Assembly: GCA_035555595.1 (NCBI GenBank) | Contig: DATMGK010000057.1 | Span: 1-15,856, forward strand | Length of the DNA stretch: 15,856 nucleotides | Direction of reading: 5' to 3' | From: Croceibacterium_A sp035555595 | GTDB taxonomy: Bacteria; Pseudomonadota; Alphaproteobacteria; Sphingomonadales; Sphingomonadaceae | In this document: piece after piece, positions 14,158 to 15,856 of the stretch | How the letters are laid out: each line of letters begins with the position of its first letter | Position numbering within the stretch: position 1 is the stretch's first letter | The notes under the pieces: generated by a model | What the model saw: only the letters and a program-made list of their open reading frames with translations | Database searches by the model: none | Told to the model about the DNA's origin: nothing | Program-made: the position numbers and the translations under genes

Positions 14158-14862
14158 ATGCTGCTGTTCTTGCCCGGGCTGATCTGCGACGCGCGCATTT
14201 TTGCGCCGCAACTCGCTGCATTCCCGGATTCGCGGGCGGTGAACGGTTATGGCGAGGCCGATTCTCTGGAGGCGATGGCACGGATCGCGCTGGATCAGGC
14301 ACCCGATTCGTTCGACCTTTTCGGCCATTCGATGGGTGGCCGAGTCGCGCTGGAAGTATTCCGCATCGCCCCGCAGCGCGTGCGGAGGCTGGCGCTGGCC
14401 AGCACCGGCGTTCACTCGCTGGGCAAGGATGAACCGGCCAAGCGCGCTGCCCTGAAGGCCATTGGCCATGAACAGGGGTTCGAGGCGCTGGTTGATGCCT
14501 GGCTGCCGCCGATGGTGGCGGAGGCGAACCGCGCCCGCCCCGATATTTATGAGCCTATAAGGCAGATGTGCCTGGATCAGCGGCAGGCTGTGTTCGATGC
14601 CCAGATCGCGGCCTTGCTTGGGCGGCCTGAGCAGGAGAGCCTGCTGGCCCGCATCGATTGCCCCACGCTGGTCGTAACCGGCGAACTGGATGTGTGGAGC
14701 CCGCCCGCCCAGCATGAAGGGATTGCCGCCGCCATCGCGGATGCGACTTTTACCACTGTCGAGGGCGCGGGGCACATGCTGACCTGCGAAGCGCCCGACG
14801 CACTCAATCAAGCCATTGCCGGCTGGCTTTCCCGAGAGGTGGCCACGCCTGCACTAACCTGA
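14158..14862 (+). CDS. Alpha/beta-hydrolase fold protein
   Basis: A compact hydrolase of 234 residues with a complete triad: GHSMGG with nucleophile Ser58, Asp178 in TGELDVWSP, and His206 in GAGHMLT. The N-terminus begins almost directly with the first core strand (MLLFLPGLICD), where LPG supplies the oxyanion-hole region, so the protein is short compared with many relatives; no signal peptide is seen. A modest GAGAG precedes the ATG at 14158. It is divergent from metF (spacer 14030-14157) and ends 38 bases before the O-demethylase gene, so it may share its transcript. The fold covers esterases, C-C hydrolases, haloperoxidases and lactonases. A carboxylic-ester or lactone substrate linked to aromatic catabolism is possible, but the sequence does not decide it. 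Confidence 0.85.
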   Translation: MLLFLPGLICDARIFAPQLAAFPDSRAVNGYGEADSLEAMARIALDQAPDSFDLFGHSMGGRVALEVFRIAPQRVRRLALASTGVHSLGKDEPAKRAALKAIGHEQGFEALVDAWLPPMVAEANRARPDIYEPIRQMCLDQRQAVFDAQIAALLGRPEQESLLARIDCPTLVVTGELDVWSPPAQHEGIAAAIADATFTTVEGAGHMLTCEAPDALNQAIAGWLSREVATPALT

Positions 14863-14900
14863 AACCCTTCCGTTCCACCCGCCTTAGGAGAGGCAAAAAT

Positions 14901-15856
14901 ATGAGTGATCAGAACCTTCAACAGAAGCTGGATTCGGCCGGTAACGTCGTCGACTTCCTGCGTAACCAGCAGGTCGGCCCGAACGTCTATCCGGGCGTGC
15001 CGGCGGAATATTCCAACTGGCGCAACGAACAGCGCGCATGGGCGAAGAGCGCCGTGCTGTTCAACCAGAGCTACCACATGGTGGAACTGTATGTGCGCGG
15101 GCCGGAAGCTTTCCAGCTGCTCGAATACACCGCCATCAACAGCTTCAAGAACTTCACCGTCAACAAGGCGAAGCAGTACGTTCCGGTTACCCCGGACGGC
15201 TACGTCATCGGCGACGTGATCCTGTTCTATCTGGCCGAAAACGAATTCAGCCTGGTCGGCCGTGCGCCGGCGATCGAATGGGTCGAATTCCACGCCCAGT
15301 ATCCGAAGCCGGACGGCAGCAAGTGGAACGTGACCGTGGAGCGTGACGAGCGCACCGCGCTGCGTACCGATGGCAAGCGCAAGAACTATCGCTTCCAGCT
15401 CCAGGGCCCGAACGCGATGAAGACGCTGGAGAAGGCGATGGGCCAGACCCCGCCGGACCTGAAGTTCTTCAACATGGCGCATATCGACATCGCCGGCAAA
15501 GACGTGATCGCGTTGCGCCACGGCATGGCCGGCCAGCCGGGCTACGAGCTGTTCGGCCCGTGGGAAGACTATGCCGCCGTCCACTCCGCGCTGGTCGCGG
15601 CGGGCAAGGACTTCGGCCTCGAACTGGTCGGTGGCCGCGCCTATTCGTCGAACACGCTGGAATCCGGCTGGCTGCCCAGCCCGCTGCCCGCGTTCTACAC
15701 CGGCGACAGCCAGATCATGAAGGACTACCGCGCCTGGGCTTCGGGCAAGTCCTATGCCGGCATGTGCTCGATCGGCGGCAGCTACGTTCCCGACAGCATC
15801 GAGGGTTACTACCTCACGCCGTGGGACATCGGCTATGGCCACATCGTCAAGTTCGA
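14901..15856 (+). CDS. Tetrahydrofolate-dependent aryl O-demethylase of the LigM/DesA family, 5' part (runs off window)
   Basis: The first 318 residues of a protein that should have about 460-470. It aligns along its length with the vanillate/3-O-methylgallate demethylase LigM of Sphingobium SYK-6 as I recall it. Shared blocks include YSNWR-x-EQ-x-AW, AVLF-Q--HMV, NKAKQYVPVTP, FYLAE-EF, LKFFNMA, LRHGMAG, NTLESGW and PSPLPA-YTGD. The LigM residues Tyr31, His60, Arg122 and catalytic Tyr247 correspond to Tyr30, His59, Arg121 and Tyr248 here. The enzyme moves the methyl of a methoxyl group on vanillate-, 3-O-methylgallate- or syringate-like acids to THF, making methyl-THF and a catechol-type product. 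It has a glycine-cleavage T-protein fold and is cytoplasmic. A strong AGGAGAGG (14886-14893) precedes the ATG by seven bases. LigM and DesA are close homologues, so the substrate is not assigned. Confidence 0.92.
   Translation, partial: MSDQNLQQKLDSAGNVVDFLRNQQVGPNVYPGVPAEYSNWRNEQRAWAKSAVLFNQSYHMVELYVRGPEAFQLLEYTAINSFKNFTVNKAKQYVPVTPDGYVIGDVILFYLAENEFSLVGRAPAIEWVEFHAQYPKPDGSKWNVTVERDERTALRTDGKRKNYRFQLQGPNAMKTLEKAMGQTPPDLKFFNMAHIDIAGKDVIALRHGMAGQPGYELFGPWEDYAAVHSALVAAGKDFGLELVGGRAYSSNTLESGWLPSPLPAFYTGDSQIMKDYRAWASGKSYAGMCSIGGSYVPDSIEGYYLTPWDIGYGHIVKF

Noticed and set aside
12322..14182. Two long plus-strand open frames (286 and 374 codons) across folD and metF
   Set aside because: They are antisense shadows of folD and metF; both true genes have complete motifs and ribosome-binding sites on the minus strand.
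14030..14302. Extension of metF upstream by 91 in-frame codons
   Set aside because: The added segment is arginine- and serine-rich, overlaps the start of the opposite hydrolase gene and has no MetF similarity; the ATG at 14029 has a strong ribosome-binding site.

Overview
The window looks like chromosomal DNA of a sphingomonad alphaproteobacterium of the Novosphingobium/Sphingobium type. The evidence is uniformly GC-rich coding sequence and a TonB-dependent receptor beside catabolic enzymes. A lignostilbene-dioxygenase-like carotenoid oxygenase is also present, with a LigM/DesA-type tetrahydrofolate-dependent aryl O-demethylase near metF and folD. That combination is characteristic of lignin-degrading sphingomonads. 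All assignments come from reading translated sequence and remembered family motifs; no search was run.

Layout. (1) 1-926: 3' part of an aldehyde dehydrogenase. (2) 994-1563: RlpA-like lipoprotein. (3) 1585-2928: a TetR repressor divergent from a glutathione S-transferase, with a strong palindromic operator between them. (4) 2932-3462: a secreted SnoaL-like protein (minus strand), divergent from the next block. (5) 3573-9083: a compact plus-strand operon of TonB-dependent receptor, aldehyde dehydrogenase, zinc alcohol dehydrogenase and alpha/beta-hydrolase esterase. The last three genes overlap by 4 nt (from the GTG) and 11 nt. (6) 9099-10505 (minus): stilbene-cleaving-type carotenoid oxygenase, divergent from 10582-11136 (plus), an NTF2/SnoaL-fold protein. 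(7) 11195-12160: CorA-type metal transporter. (8) 14029-12205 (minus): metF-folD pair. (9) 14158-14862: alpha/beta hydrolase, then 14901 to the window end: LigM/DesA-family O-demethylase, cut off by the window edge.

Proposed working model (inference). An aromatic dimer or ester enters through the TonB receptor and is processed by the esterase, alcohol dehydrogenase and aldehyde dehydrogenase. The NTF2-fold protein may form a stilbene by cofactor-free loss of a C1 unit, as reported for the sphingomonad diarylpropane lyase LdpA. The carotenoid-oxygenase homologue would then cleave the stilbene to aromatic aldehydes. Methoxyl groups of the resulting acids would be passed to tetrahydrofolate by the O-demethylase. 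MetF and FolD would recycle methyl-THF through methylene-THF to formyl-THF. The oxygenase keeps its four iron-ligand histidines but differs from the lignostilbene dioxygenase NOV1 at two of three substrate-contact positions, so its substrate may not be the classical one.

No tRNA, rRNA, insertion sequence, CRISPR array or gene-free stretch over 300 bases was seen. The longest spacers are the divergent promoter regions at 14030-14157, 3463-3572, 2164-2241 and 10506-10581.
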